Positions 1 to 11,800 of a stretch of 64,000 nt of DNA are shown here, piece after piece. The DNA is taken from contig JAFEUB010000787.1 in NCBI GenBank assembly GCA_024529925.1, forward strand, positions 2,847,001-2,911,000. Direction: 5' to 3'. Source of the stretch: Ophthalmolycus amberensis (lineage: Eukaryota > Chordata > Actinopteri > Perciformes > Zoarcidae). Position numbers and translations under genes: made by a program. The notes beneath the pieces are model-generated. The model did no database searches. It was given only the letters and a program-made list of their open reading frames with translations, and was not told where the DNA came from. Within the stretch, counting starts at the first letter, position 1; the number at the start of each line of letters is the position of its first letter.

Positions 1-219
1 TCTCAGTCCATCAATGCGGACATTTCCTTCTTCTCGGTGCTGAATGGCAAATTTTCGACAGAGAACCAGAGGATGAAAACTCATCAGGTTAAAGACTCTT
101 CAACCACAGCCAGAGTACAAGTAAGTTTCTATTTTCCATAGTTTGGATGAATCAAATAAAACCCACATGTAGTTGTGGCAGTGATTGTGGATCATGAGTT
201 AAAATAATCTCATAGTTTG

Positions 220-251
<32 letters not shown>

Positions 252-2193
252 ATATATATAAAAGGTACTACTGTGGTGGATTACTTGGATGGATGGATTT
301 GGTTGATAAAAATGTTGCCCCTTGAACAGTGTAGGTATATTCATTCACATTAAACAACATTGCCGTAAATGTGCCAGAGTGAGCCAGAAGGCTATTTCCT
401 AATCTGTAGTTCCTGGACAGATGTTACAGATGTCACGTTAAAAAGTAAATTAAGCAAAATAATACAAAGTGAATGAGCTGGAATAACTATAACATGATAT
501 TTCATATTTTTCTTCAAAGGTTCGTAACTTCATCTACACAGTCAAGGCTTATCCAGACTTCACTCTGGACGCACGCTTTGCTCAACAAGCCAAAGAGATA
601 GCCGATGCAATAGAAAACAACCAAACAAAGAACGTAGACTACCTCTCAGAGAAGATGGTGCTGGACTATGGAACCCATGTTATCACTAGTGTCGATGCTG
701 GGGCCACTTTGGTGGGGGAAGACTACCTCCGTTCTTCATATGTGTCGGACGGTGTGTCGGAGAAATCCTCTGTCAAGGCGCAGGCAGGCTTAAACTTTTT
801 TGACAAAATTAAGTTTGACATAAGCAGTCAAAATGCCCAACAGAGCTCATCCCTTCAAACATATCAGTCCAACATTCAGTACTCTATCATCCAAAGCCAT
901 GGCGGCGGCATGCCTTTCTATCCTGGCATCACCCTGCAGAAGTGGCAGGAAAGTATCAGGAACAACCTGGTTGCGATAGACCGCTCAGGATTTCCCCTAC
1001 ACTACTTTATAAACACCAACACCTTCCCTGATCTTCCCCAGCCTACAGTTGGCAAAATAGCTGTTGCGGTGAGTCAGGCCGTAGAGCGATACTACAAGGT
1101 CAACACGCGGCCTGGATGCGTCAACGTCAGCTCCAAGAACTTTAACTTCCAAGCCAACATTGATGACGCATCCTGCGAGGGCCCCGCTACAAACCTCAGT
1201 TTTGGTGGTGTGTACCAAGAGTGTATTCATATCAGCTCAGATGCAGGTCCACTGTGTGATGCCCTGGCCCAGAAAAACCCTGAAACAGGGGACTTCTCCT
1301 GTCGTTCGCCTTACTCTGCCACTTTACTGAGATCGGAGGTGAGACAGCAGTGTTACACTACCTACGATTGCTATAACCAACGCTATCGGTGTGGGTTTTG
1401 GGGCCTTTCACATTGCAATCGTCAAGTATGTCAGGACAACAACCATGTTCGCTCTGCTCACATCAACACCTACTGGTGCTCTGTGAGCGGGAAGGCCCCG
1501 GACAACTCAGGGTATCTGTTCGGAGGCATATACAGCCCCTCCCTCCTAAACCCCGTCACCAATGCAAAAAGCTGTCCCCAGAGCTTCATCCCAGTAAAGT
1601 TTCTCTCCGATGGCCAAGTGATCTGTGTGAGCAACGACTATGAAATTGGCAGCAGATACTCAGTGCCATTCGGAGGCCTCTTCAGTTGTCAGTCAAACAA
1701 CCCGCTGGCAGTAAATCAGCGTCGCTGCCCTCCGAAGTTCAGTCAGCACCTCGCCTCAGTGAGCGATGGCTGTGAAATTCTTTACTGTGTCCAGTCAGGG
1801 CTGTTCACAGGTGGGCAGCTGCTTCCGGTCCATCTGCCACCTTTCACTAAACCTCCACTTCTCAGCATGCATGCCACAAATACAGTTATGGTCATGACTG
1901 AGGGAGATATGAGCTGGATCAGAGTGGGGCAGACCAAGGCGTGGAAACTGGCCAAACCAGAGGAAATCAAGGAAATGATGCGGAAGCTTAACCCAGAAAT
2001 TAATCAGATGTCTAGTGGTGAAAAGGCAGGGGTAGCCTTTGGGGTGATGGGCGCCATGCTCGTGGTCATAGCGGCAGTAGTCCTGGTGAAGAGAAGGAGG
2101 AGGCTGCCTGGGTTGAGGCCATCTAGCGGCTATGTGGAAATACGTGGTGAGATTGAACGTGATGAAGGAGAGAGACAACAAGTTGAGGCTTGA
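1..2193 (+). CDS. mpeg1: mpeg1 (perforin-2), 3' portion of gene
   Basis: Macrophage-expressed gene 1 is a type I membrane pore-forming protein of phagocyte endosomes that attacks engulfed bacteria. Two coding segments are visible: 1-120 (open at the left edge, ending phase 0 at a GTAAGT donor) and 520-2193 (after a TTCTTCAAAG acceptor), stop TGA 2191-2193. Together they give about 597 residues; the human protein is about 716, so roughly the first 120 residues and the start codon lie left of the window. The MACPF signature YGTH is encoded near 667-678. It is followed by a Cys-rich perforin-2 (P2) region (about 1110-1800), a single hydrophobic transmembrane span (about 2026-2088), a basic stop-transfer KRRRR and a short cytosolic tail containing SSGYVEI. 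The tail has few lysines. Tandem with the perforin-1-like gene 2.3 kb downstream on the same strand. The paralogue (mpeg1.1 versus 1.2) cannot be told. Confidence 0.93.
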
Positions 2194-2323
2194 GAAAAAA
2201 CACGGATAAGAAACACTTTTGAGAACGGCTGCTTGTGCCGCTCAGTTGGGTTGTAACCCAGCTCTAGCTTAACATTTACCAGCACATATGTTTATGTTTT
2301 TAGTGTTTCACAAATAAGCGTCT

Positions 2324-2329
2324 GATTAA
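2324..2329 (+). terminator. Candidate mpeg1 poly(A) signal (ATTAAA)
   Basis: ATTAAA lies 131 bp after the mpeg1 stop and is followed by a T/G-containing stretch. A canonical AATAAA occurs only much further down (near 2968). Either could be used; no transcript data are available here. Confidence 0.35.
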
Positions 2330-4039
2330 AGGGTTTTAAAATGTTTGCGAAAAGAATGCCTCTGACCTTCCTTCATTTGTGAGAGTCCACACATAGTTTA
2401 AAGTCTTGACCCCAAGAGATGGAGGTTCATTTTGGTGGCAGATTTGGATTTTAACTAGAAATCACTATCGTGAATCTCACAGAAGCAGAATATGTTGTTT
2501 AGGGCCTCCTAGTTTGAATCAGTTGGACTTTGCATTAATTATCCTTATTCTTTTGAAATGTATATGAAACCAATCAGTAATTCACATTTCAACAACTGCT
2601 ATGCATATTAAATATATAACACATTTATTGGAAGATATTTTTTTCCTGTTATCACGATGTGTACTTAGCAGAAGTAAACTTCGTCATACTATGTTAGCTC
2701 TAACAAATGTGACTCCAGAGCCATGTGCCTTTGAAATCACCAAATAGATCAACGCAGAGGTGCTTTCCAAAGGCCGGTGAATCAATACTGCCCTCATGAG
2801 GCCAAGATGCATAATGTCACGTAGTACATCAACATGGTATACCCCATTTAAAAACCTGTATGCTTTGTTTGACTTGTAACATTTATAAAACATTTTTACA
2901 ATGTTTCAAAATAATTTTTTTACAGATAATTGATTAACATTTTGTGAAGCCTTATTTTAAAACATATGAATAAAAGAAGCATCAGATTAATGATTTTCTA
3001 TGTTTTCTATATAATGTTTTGTCTTATGCTGCTAAAATTGAAAGGATTTATAAATGTATGTCAATCAAACTCTTCTGCACGGCACTTAACTGCTAATTAA
3101 AGTTGTGTACAACAATTTAACGGATCTATATCTTCATGTTTATATTGTATTTACAGTATGCTTGGTATGTCTTACACATATTTCGGTCAGCGGTATCTTA
3201 AACAAAACAATCGTCACTGTAACAGATCTGAGTTATGAGTGTTTTTTTTAACAACAAACTAAATAAATGGCGTTAAATCTTTTGAGCTAAATCCAAACAC
3301 ATGATGACTGAAATTGTATCTACACCGCGCAGTGTTGATGTTTGTACAATATGCAAAACTATCAGCTGATGTGAACTCAAACGTTCAAGGTTGCATGAAT
3401 CTGTAAACATGGCACCGAAGCACAGACTGGTCCTCTAAATAAAACACTGAATGAAACCTCTTGCACAGAGAGACACTTATCTTCCCGAACCTTACTGAGA
3501 AAACCACCAACATTCCAGCCACACCTCATGGCGTTGGTAAGGTTACCAGTACACAGACAGGCTGGCTCAGACATTATATACACAAAAACACACACAGTGA
3601 CAGACACACATGTACTGTACGCTCACATGCACATCGCCATTTCCCGTAAAGAGTGATCAAAACAATGTGCATCCTTTTCTCTCGTGACTATAAAAGAATC
3701 TCCCTCCCCCACACATGCACGCGAACATACACACACACACAGCTGTGAGGGATTCATAGAGCTGGGTCATGAACATGAAAACAAACCCACTCATGCTGAG
3801 GAAATCAAGGCCTGGGGAGAGAGCGAGAGAGAAAGGAAGAGGGACAGAGAGACAGAGAGACAGCCCTGAAGGAGGGGAACTCCCTCCTATGGTCTTTTTC
3901 ATAGGACGGACAAAAGTGTGCACCCAGCGGGCTGCCAGCACAGCTTGCCAGTAAAGCCAAAAGCTTTCTCAACCGTGATTTCATTTCCAGCAGGATCAGC
4001 AGTCTAGTCCGTTTGCAGTTCATCTTTTACAGTGAGCTG
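2330..4039. other. mpeg1-perforin intergenic region
   Basis: AT-rich spacer without a credible gene. Short open frames here have no family resemblance and overlap on both strands. It contains CA-rich stretches around 3585-3745 and a purine-rich (GAGA) stretch around 3815-3870. The promoter of the downstream perforin gene should lie in its right half, but no clear TATA box was identified. Confidence 0.6.
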
Positions 4040-4182
4040 CGCCATCGATGGGGTTCGTAAAAAGAGGGAGGAACAACCAATGCGTTTGTCTTGCCTGTTA
4101 AAATCTGCAGAGAAATTTCAGCAGGCAGAGAAATCTACAGCCTGACACAATCTGAAGGACGATACACAGGTTACAGTCCAAG
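4040..4182 (+). other. prf1: Probable 5' untranslated exon of the perforin-1-like gene
   Basis: The coding start at 4519 is preceded by a good acceptor (TTACATTTAG, AG at 4511-4512), so a 5' UTR intron is likely. The best upstream donor is AG|GTAAGAGT with the exon ending at 4182. The left end of this exon is not visible in the sequence; 4040 is only a guess. Confidence 0.4.
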
Positions 4183-4518
4183 GTAAGAGTGAATGTTCAT
4201 GCTGTGGTGCACGTTTTTAGGGTTGACACAACTGTGGCAGGATTACTCCAGTTTATAAAGCAGGGACGATTAAAAGATCATCTATATTTACTGTGTAGCA
4301 GACATAATTCATCTAATCTATGATCATGAAGTCGCTATGAGCAACCACTCTGTGGTCTGCTCACTGGTAAACCTGTGGAAATTCATTATAACTACAGGTG
4401 AAATATGTGACTGCTTACAATGGGCTCCATATGAGACACTCCACTTGTTTGATAGCCAAGAAGTAGACTCAACCCACCATTCTCTCATCCCTCTGTGCGT
4501 TGTTACATTTAGGCAACC

Positions 4519-6872
4519 ATGCAAGCTGGAGGATACCAACGGAGCAACGCCGTGTTCACGTTGACTTTACTGGTCATGTTGGAGGTCTGCAGGGTACAGG
4601 GCTGTTGGGTTGGCTCAGGGTCAGAGTGTGAGAAAGCCCCCTTCGTCCCGGGTCACAACCTGGCAGGAGAGGGTTTTGATGTGGTGCGGATGCGTCGCAC
4701 GGGGGCCTACGTCATAAATGTCAAAGCACATCTGGCCGACAACCACACCTGTACACTGTGTCCAAACCGCTTCCAAGGAGGACAGGTGAAAACTATAAAG
4801 CTCAGCCTTCTCTGTCCCCTCTTGTCTTTAACTATACTCTCCGTCCACCTGCATCCCCCACTCAACATCCTGCCCTTTTCTCTCCTCCTCAGATTCAGAG
4901 GCTCCCAGCTGCAGTGCTCGACTGGCGTCCCTTCAGCCGCTGCAGTAAGCAGCTCTCCAGTGCCCTCCACCACTCTGTGGACTCCCTGCTGCGGAGCTCC
5001 AGCTCCCTGGTTAACAACAACTGGGGCCTGGGCTTGAGTTTAGAAAACGTCGGCAGGGCAGTGCTGGGAGGAAGCCGCTCAGAGTTGGCAAAGTTTGCCC
5101 GTTCGCAGCACAGCGTGGACAAGGCCACATTTGCCATCCATGAAATCAGTTGCACCTACTACAGGTAAAGAGGAGTGGGGTTGGATAAAATGGACCTTTG
5201 CAGTTATATGTAATTTGCCGATTGATGCATACTGGGATTATCGTATTAATTAGACTACAAAATATATTCTTATAAGAAGGTAAAAGGCTTGGAATGAATT
5301 GTTTTTCCATCTATATATGTAGTAGAGCATAGCAGAGGAATGCTGGTTTTGTTACATCAGAGTATTTAATGTTGACAACATGGATATTATTGTGGAAATG
5401 CCAGTTACAAAATTAATATTACATATATTGCTATCTGCTGATACTAGCTCAGACATCGCCTGCATGTAAAGAAACACAATGTATCGTTGACATCTATATG
5501 TCACAGATGTGTGCAGGTGTTCCTTTGGTCTAAACTTTGAAAAGAGCATCATTTAAGAAAAGGGCTCGACATTAGGAATAATTATTTTTGCAGAGTTACA
5601 AGTTAAAACAGCTTAAGGTACCTTATGGTGAACTTGACTGTTTATTGCGTTGAGAGTGAAGATTATATCTTCACAGTGTTATGGTTGAACTCCACATGCC
5701 TTTTGTTTTTTCAGCTACAGACTGGCTGATCATCCCCAGCTGAGTGCAGAGTTCACGAAGCATCTAAAGAGACTCCCACAGAGCTTCAATACAAGCCAGA
5801 ACAGAGCCCTATATAGACGGCTGATAGACACATATGGAACACACTACATACACCAGGTCAGTGGTCAATAGTGTTCTTTTCCTGCCTTAGAATGTCTTTT
5901 TGCATAGTGCTAACAATACTGAAGATAATGGCATAGGGAGGAATGTAAAAAGCCTTCATTTGATGATTTGTTTTTGTCTCCTAGGTCCAGCTTGGTGGTA
6001 AGGTGAGGCGAATCACCGCCTTCAGGACCTGCCTGGCCACACTGAAGGGTTTCTCCGAGTCGGACATCAAAAGCTGCCTGAATGTTGAACTCCGAATGGC
6101 CCTCGGTTTCCTCCCAGGCAATGCCTCCTTCTCCAACAAGTGCAATGACCTCCTGAAGGGCAACATGAGCATGGGCTTCTACCAAGGCTTCATGACCCAT
6201 AAGATTGAGGTCATCGGAGGGGAGAGGTATTTCCCCGACATCCTCTACCAGGAGGACCCATCTGAAGCGTACCGGAGCTGGATGAGCAGCCTCCCCGACA
6301 ACCCTGATGTGGTTTCTTACGCCATCTTCCCACTGCACCACCTGGTGGAGGACTCCCAGATCAGTGCTAATCTGAAAAGCATCATCACAGACTATATTAA
6401 AGAGAACCAGCTGCAGGAGAACCAGGTCGGTTTCAAGAACTGCTCACCGACTCCCAACCTGGACCATAACTGCTGTCCTCTACGGGCCGGCAGAGGAACT
6501 CTCAGACTGGAGATCCAGAGAGGAGCAGGTCTGAGGGCGGACAGCTTCACGAAAACAGACGCCTATGTGAAGATCTTCTACAACGGCATGTACGAGGAGA
6601 CCGAGACGGTGATGGACAACAACGACCCAGTGTGGAATGCGACTTACGACTTTGGATCCGTGGAACTGGGTCAGGTGTTGAGGTTTGAAGTCTGGGATAG
6701 AGACGTGTTCTACAATGACGTAGCGGGTAGATGCGTGGTGTTCCCCGAGCGAGGGACTCACGCTCTAAGCTGTCAGCTGAGCAAAGGAGTGCTCTATTTC
6801 ACCTACACCATCAAATGTGATGCTCACTTGACAGGCTTCAGGTGTGGACGGTACTCCCCCAATGCTGAGTAG
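4519..6872 (+). CDS. prf1: Perforin-1-like cytolytic pore-forming protein
   Basis: Secreted granule protein of cytotoxic lymphocytes that inserts into target membranes in a calcium-dependent way (family knowledge). Coding exons: 4519-4785, 4893-5164, 5715-5856, 5985-6872, all with GT-AG borders. Phases agree, giving 522 residues (human perforin 555). A signal peptide (hydrophobic FTLTLLVMLEV) precedes a likely cleavage near residue 28. The MACPF domain carries YGTHYIHQVQLGG at about 220-232. A short Cys-rich EGF-like segment (NCSPTPNLDHNCCP) leads into a C-terminal C2 domain (about 397-500) with putative calcium-binding acidic loops TKTDAY, NNDPVW and WDRDVFYND. The start ATG lies just after a 5' UTR intron acceptor. 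Fish have several prf1 paralogues; which one this is cannot be decided. No frameshift or lost motif is seen. Confidence 0.9.
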
Positions 6873-7172
6873 ATTAGATCAGTTAATGTAGATTTCAGCA
6901 TTTTCTTCGCACATAATGTGAATATATATATATATTATTAATATAATATATTTCAAGTATCAGATTTAAGGGCTAAAAGCCAGTAAACTGTCATTTCCCT
7001 TTCATTTGAACTGGAATCATTTGTCACCATTTTATATGCCAAACAAACCCCCGCCTTCTCTCACATACAACTTCTGTAATTGTTGGGTCAGTTGCTTTTT
7101 TAATGTAAATTACTTTTAATATTTCAGTATTAACTCACGGAAGTTTAAGTCTTTGTGCATCCGCTACACACA

Positions 7173-7178
7173 AATAAA
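7173..7178 (+). terminator. Candidate poly(A) signal of the perforin-1-like gene
   Basis: AATAAA 300 bp after the stop codon at 6872, followed by the T/G-rich GTGATTCTGATGTAGG. This gives a short 3' UTR, which fits the small gap before the convergent smarcad1 gene. Confidence 0.5.
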
Positions 7179-7657
7179 GTGATTCTGATGTAGGACATTT
7201 AGGCTACTGTTGTATGTCCCCTTGAACAAGTCTGATTCAGCAGCATACATAGATAATGCATTGACAACCACAAACACCATTCCTACGAACTTACTCTTTT
7301 CTTTGAAGTGGCAGATGTCTATATACAGATACAACAGACTTAATAACTCAAGAAAAAACAAAAAAGAACCACTCATGTAACTCAGAACAATTGGATTTCA
7401 ACTATTCTGTATCTTAGTCTCTAGATCTGAATATCATTAAACCGTATTATTAGAAAAGGTTTATATTTGTATTTTTTCACATTTAGATCATTCTTTAATA
7501 AATGACCATCATAAATAATGCTCTTAGTAGACTGCTGTTCAAAAACAAAACTCAAAGGGGGTGATTTCCCATTTAATATTTCTTAAAAAGATTAGTCTAA
7601 ACCACAGACCATGTTGATGCCAACACTGGTGTAAGAAAGGTGCAGGTCTCTCATCTG

Positions 7658-7736
7658 CTGCCAGACCACTGGCAGTGTAATAATAACAATTCCTACACTG
7701 CCAGACCACTGGCAGTGTAATAATAACAATTCCTAC
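7658..7736. repeat. 40-bp perfect tandem duplication containing a hairpin
   Basis: Two head-to-tail copies of a 40-bp unit (7658-7697 and 7698-7736, the last base missing). Each unit starts with CTGCCAG-ACCA-CTGGCAG, a 7-bp perfect stem with a 4-base loop. It sits between the 3' ends of two convergent genes. Confidence 0.9.
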
Positions 7737-7813
7737 GTGATGAAAGAATACGAGATGATTTTCTTATCGGCAGCTCCTCCTGCTGAATCACTGTAGGCAC
7801 GGCCACACAAACT

Positions 7814-7819
7814 TTTATT
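7814..7819 (-). terminator. smarcad1: Candidate smarcad1 poly(A) signal
   Basis: TTTATT on the plus strand reads AATAAA on the minus strand, about 1.0 kb beyond the smarcad1 stop (8838). Using it would give a 3' UTR of about 1 kb covering 7.8-8.8 kb, which otherwise holds nothing recognisable. Other AT-rich variants nearby could be used instead. Confidence 0.35.
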
Positions 7820-8837
7820 CCAAGTTTTATTATTCAGATAAAGGGGGAACCTTACAAACATACAAATGACCTCGTAAAAGCTTTTACACTTAACACTTGT
7901 CCACTGACAACACATAAGCCACTTACACAGTACGAATGCAGCAGCTGCTTCCCCGACCTCTCTGTGCCGCTTCGCTCAACATATTTAACGGAGTAAAAAC
8001 AACAAAGAAACCAACTCAAGACATTCCATTTCATCTTTGAGTTTGACACTCAATTAAGAAACGGGTATTTTTGTACTAAATTCATTAACTTTACCAACAC
8101 AACCGTGTATGTTCGGTCTACAAAGGTCAATCAGTCCGCCCTTGCAAATAAAGAAATTTACTTAAAATATGACATCAGGATGAAAGTAGACACACGACCA
8201 GAGAATACAATTTGTCAAATACTTGGCTGACTTTCTGATGCAGCCACAACTGTAAAAAACGTTTGCTCTGGTATGGCATCAGAGGAAATTCATGTGAATC
8301 GCAACATTTATCATCAGTCAACTGGAAAGATGCAACACCGTCAGGTATGAAGGATGGGATAGAAATCTACCGCGCCATCGCTTTGCACAAATTTCATTGG
8401 TAGCATTCAGTACCTTTATCTGAACGTGAATAAATACGACTGCATGTGAACTTAATTTATTGACTTTTGTTCAAACGAGCGCCTTGGTGTACTCCAACGC
8501 ATGCTGCATTACTGACGGTTTAATCTGAACTTCTAAACACTTTCTACAGAGAGTCCTTGCATTGACATGTGAAGTTCATTACATCATAAAATGGCAAAAT
8601 GATTGTTCCGCCTTTAGATATCGATCTCATCAAAGTAGGAGCAAAAACTGTGTGCATGTAAAAATAGTGTTTTAGGCACAGCTACAGAACTCGTTTTCAT
8701 GGCAGTGTATCGTTCTCAGTAGTTTCTCCAGAATAGACAGAAAAGTGTGTGTTCAGTCACAACACTGACGTCTAGCCAGAATCAAAGGAATGCCATCATG
8801 GATGTATTTGTACAGTCTCAAGTTTCATGTTTGCGGA

Positions 8838-11800
8838 TCACAGTCCCAGTGAGGCTTTGAGCAAAGATGCCATATCTTCAGGTATGGTCCCCTCGCCACC
8901 TGGAGAACACACAACGCTTCATTTATTCTTTCATTTGAAAATAATTCAGAAGGTTAGCTGCTTCAAACAGATAGTTTTCTATACTTTTGACCTTTAGATA
9001 TATCATTTAACTTTAAACAGATACTTAAGTCCATCTCTGCAGGGTTTAGGCTGTTTTAGGATATTCTCTTCATAGGCTTGACACAAAGTGGGCCATCATA
9101 AACGGAGCTGGAAGTCACAGAGCAGTTCTGGAATCTGCTTGACCTCATTCCTTACTGATGAACGTTTTGAAACGTGTTATCTGAGGAGTAGGTTTAAGTG
9201 CTAGAGCTTAGGCCTTGATGGCTAGCACTCCCAAATGAAATCAACCCTGCTTTTTCGTTGTTTTGACTGATTGCATCGTTAAATAAAAAATCAATTGAAT
9301 GCATTTATTACAGAAATTGTGTCCATGCAGTTAAGAAAGCGTATGTATGAGTGCACATCTCTTTACCTTCAGCAGCAGTCATGTCCTGCTCCAGCTTTAG
9401 TTTCTTCTGGCTCAGGTGCAGCATGCAGTCCTCTATGCTGCCCTTACTGATCAGCTTAATCACCTTTACAGTCCTGACAGCCACAGGGAGGTACATTAGT
9501 CACTACAGGTTATAAATACATTAAGTACCGTTCTGAAAAGGAATATTTTTTTACCCGCTGGATTATTTTGAGATTTGAAGTCTATCAGAATCTGTCGGCA
9601 TGAAGCCGAAGTGTTTTCTGCTTAATTGCCGACATGAATCAAGAGAGATTTCCAATTACAAGACCTCTTCTGGTAAAACACACCCGAGTACTATTCACAG
9701 ATTATATCTCACTTGGTCTGGCCTACACGGTGACATCTGTCCTCTGCCTGTTTGTCGTTGTAGGGATTGCAGTCGATGTCGTGTAGGATGACAACGTTAG
9801 CCGAGGTGAGGTTGATGCCCAGGCCACCGGCACGTGTTGACAACAGGAACACAAATATGTCAGGATCCGTGTTGTACTCATCAATCAAGCCAATCCTGCA
9901 GGACAAAGGAAACGTCTTAGCAACTACATGAGACACAATTCATGTTATGGTGACGGAGTTCAATACCAAACATAGCTTGAACCTGAAATCCAAATATGTC
10001 ACCCCGAAGTAACAGCTAGAATAAAAGATACACATCAGCTAAAGGTTAACCAATATATCAGCTCAGCATCATGCTAAGCATAATGCCGGAGTCGCAGTGT
10101 AGTAAGGACAACTATGCAGTTTGTAGAAAGGATGACTGAATATATCTGAGAGTTAATGCAGTTATGCTTCATGATACTGCCTTGTTGGCTAAAACTGATT
10201 TCAGTGTACTGCACAACGCTGACCTTTCTGCTATGGGCGTGGATCCATCCAGTCTGATGTAACGGTGCTTCAGATGTTTCATCAGCACCTCCACAATGTC
10301 CAGCATCATGGTGAACTGACTGAACAACACCACTCGGTCTCCCTGGAAGATGAAAAGAAAGTTGACCTCCGTCGTGCTATGCAGTCTGCACTCCTCCGTT
10401 GCAGGTACCACAGACCCGGCTCTGCACATTTGTGTTTACCTTGTTTTTATGCGAGGCCAGCAGCTCCGTGAGGTGGTGGAATTTCCCAGAGTCAAGCAGG
10501 AGATTTTTTTCCAGCTGGTAGGAGCCGATGGAGGAATACTGCTGACACAGGCGATTCAGCTCAAAGTCTGACATCACTTCCATGTCCTCCTGGATCAGAG
10601 CAGGGTCCGCATCAAAGTGGGTTGGCTCCTGTGGAGGGAGAGAAAGAAGAATGGAGGAAATATTTAACAAGAGGAGATGGACAAACACCCCAAATATGGT
10701 ACGGAGGGTAGAGCAAAGGGAGGGACATTAGTGTGAAATAAAAAATATAAATAAACAATGAAAATGCAGTATAGTGTGAACACAAACATGCTTTGCATAT
10801 CTCCATCTTGTTGTGGCATAATAAAGATGGCTTCACTAGAGTGAATATGTTCCATGTTCATTGTTATTCGACTTGTTTGGATAATGCAATTCCCCATTGT
10901 CCAAAAACTTTAAGATGGCAAAGAGTAACTTGAGTGCTCCAGCAAGCTAAGCCTCGCAGGAACAGCTCAAGAGATGATTCTTGACTAAAGCCTTTAGATA
11001 CAAGAAAAACAAACAGCAGAAAAGATGCGAGTACGACCGACCTTGAGCATGAGTTTGCTCATGGCTTTGAGCCTCTCTGTGGTGTAGTACTGTCTGTGAA
11101 GCAGCGGGTGGTTGGCCATCTTCCTCAATTGCATCATCACATTACACAACTCGCGTTCTGCAAAGAAAGAGCATGAGAAGGAAATAATGCTCCTTTCTGT
11201 GATTTGCACAAAACATGATAGTGATGCACAAGAAGGAGCAGTAGATCAGCCTTACTCTCGCCACTAATAGAAGCCTTGAATTTGGTAAAGAGGTTCTGGT
11301 AGAGAACCTGCTGTTTCTCACTCATCGGGCAGGACTCGACCTTATTCTCCTTGGCTGGCAGCTGCTTGAGGACCTGGAAAAGGGGAAAGAACACAAGTTA
11401 CTCATAATGCCTACGCAGGGTTTGAACGACGATTACTCTCATTGTTAGCATTATTCAGCAAATGGTGATGTGCGCTTGTCATGGGAGACTCCTGCTTCTT
11501 CTCTGATTAACAGAATGAATCCACATGTTCATTGGATTCTAACACTATGAAGGTTTGCCACAGGTCCTTACAGAACACACTTACTTTCAAATACATAGTA
11601 TTTACACAATACAGATCTGTAACTTCAACTTCAACTCACGTCGCTCTTGACTCTTCTGAGGATAAAAGGTTTCATGATGAGTTTGGCCTGAGAAATACGA
11701 TCCCTCTCAAAGCGGCTCTGCTCCTCGTGGGAATTCTGAGACACGACAGAAAACTTTAGACTTTTTTTGGGGTGGCTATTTAACTTGCAAGGTAAATAAT

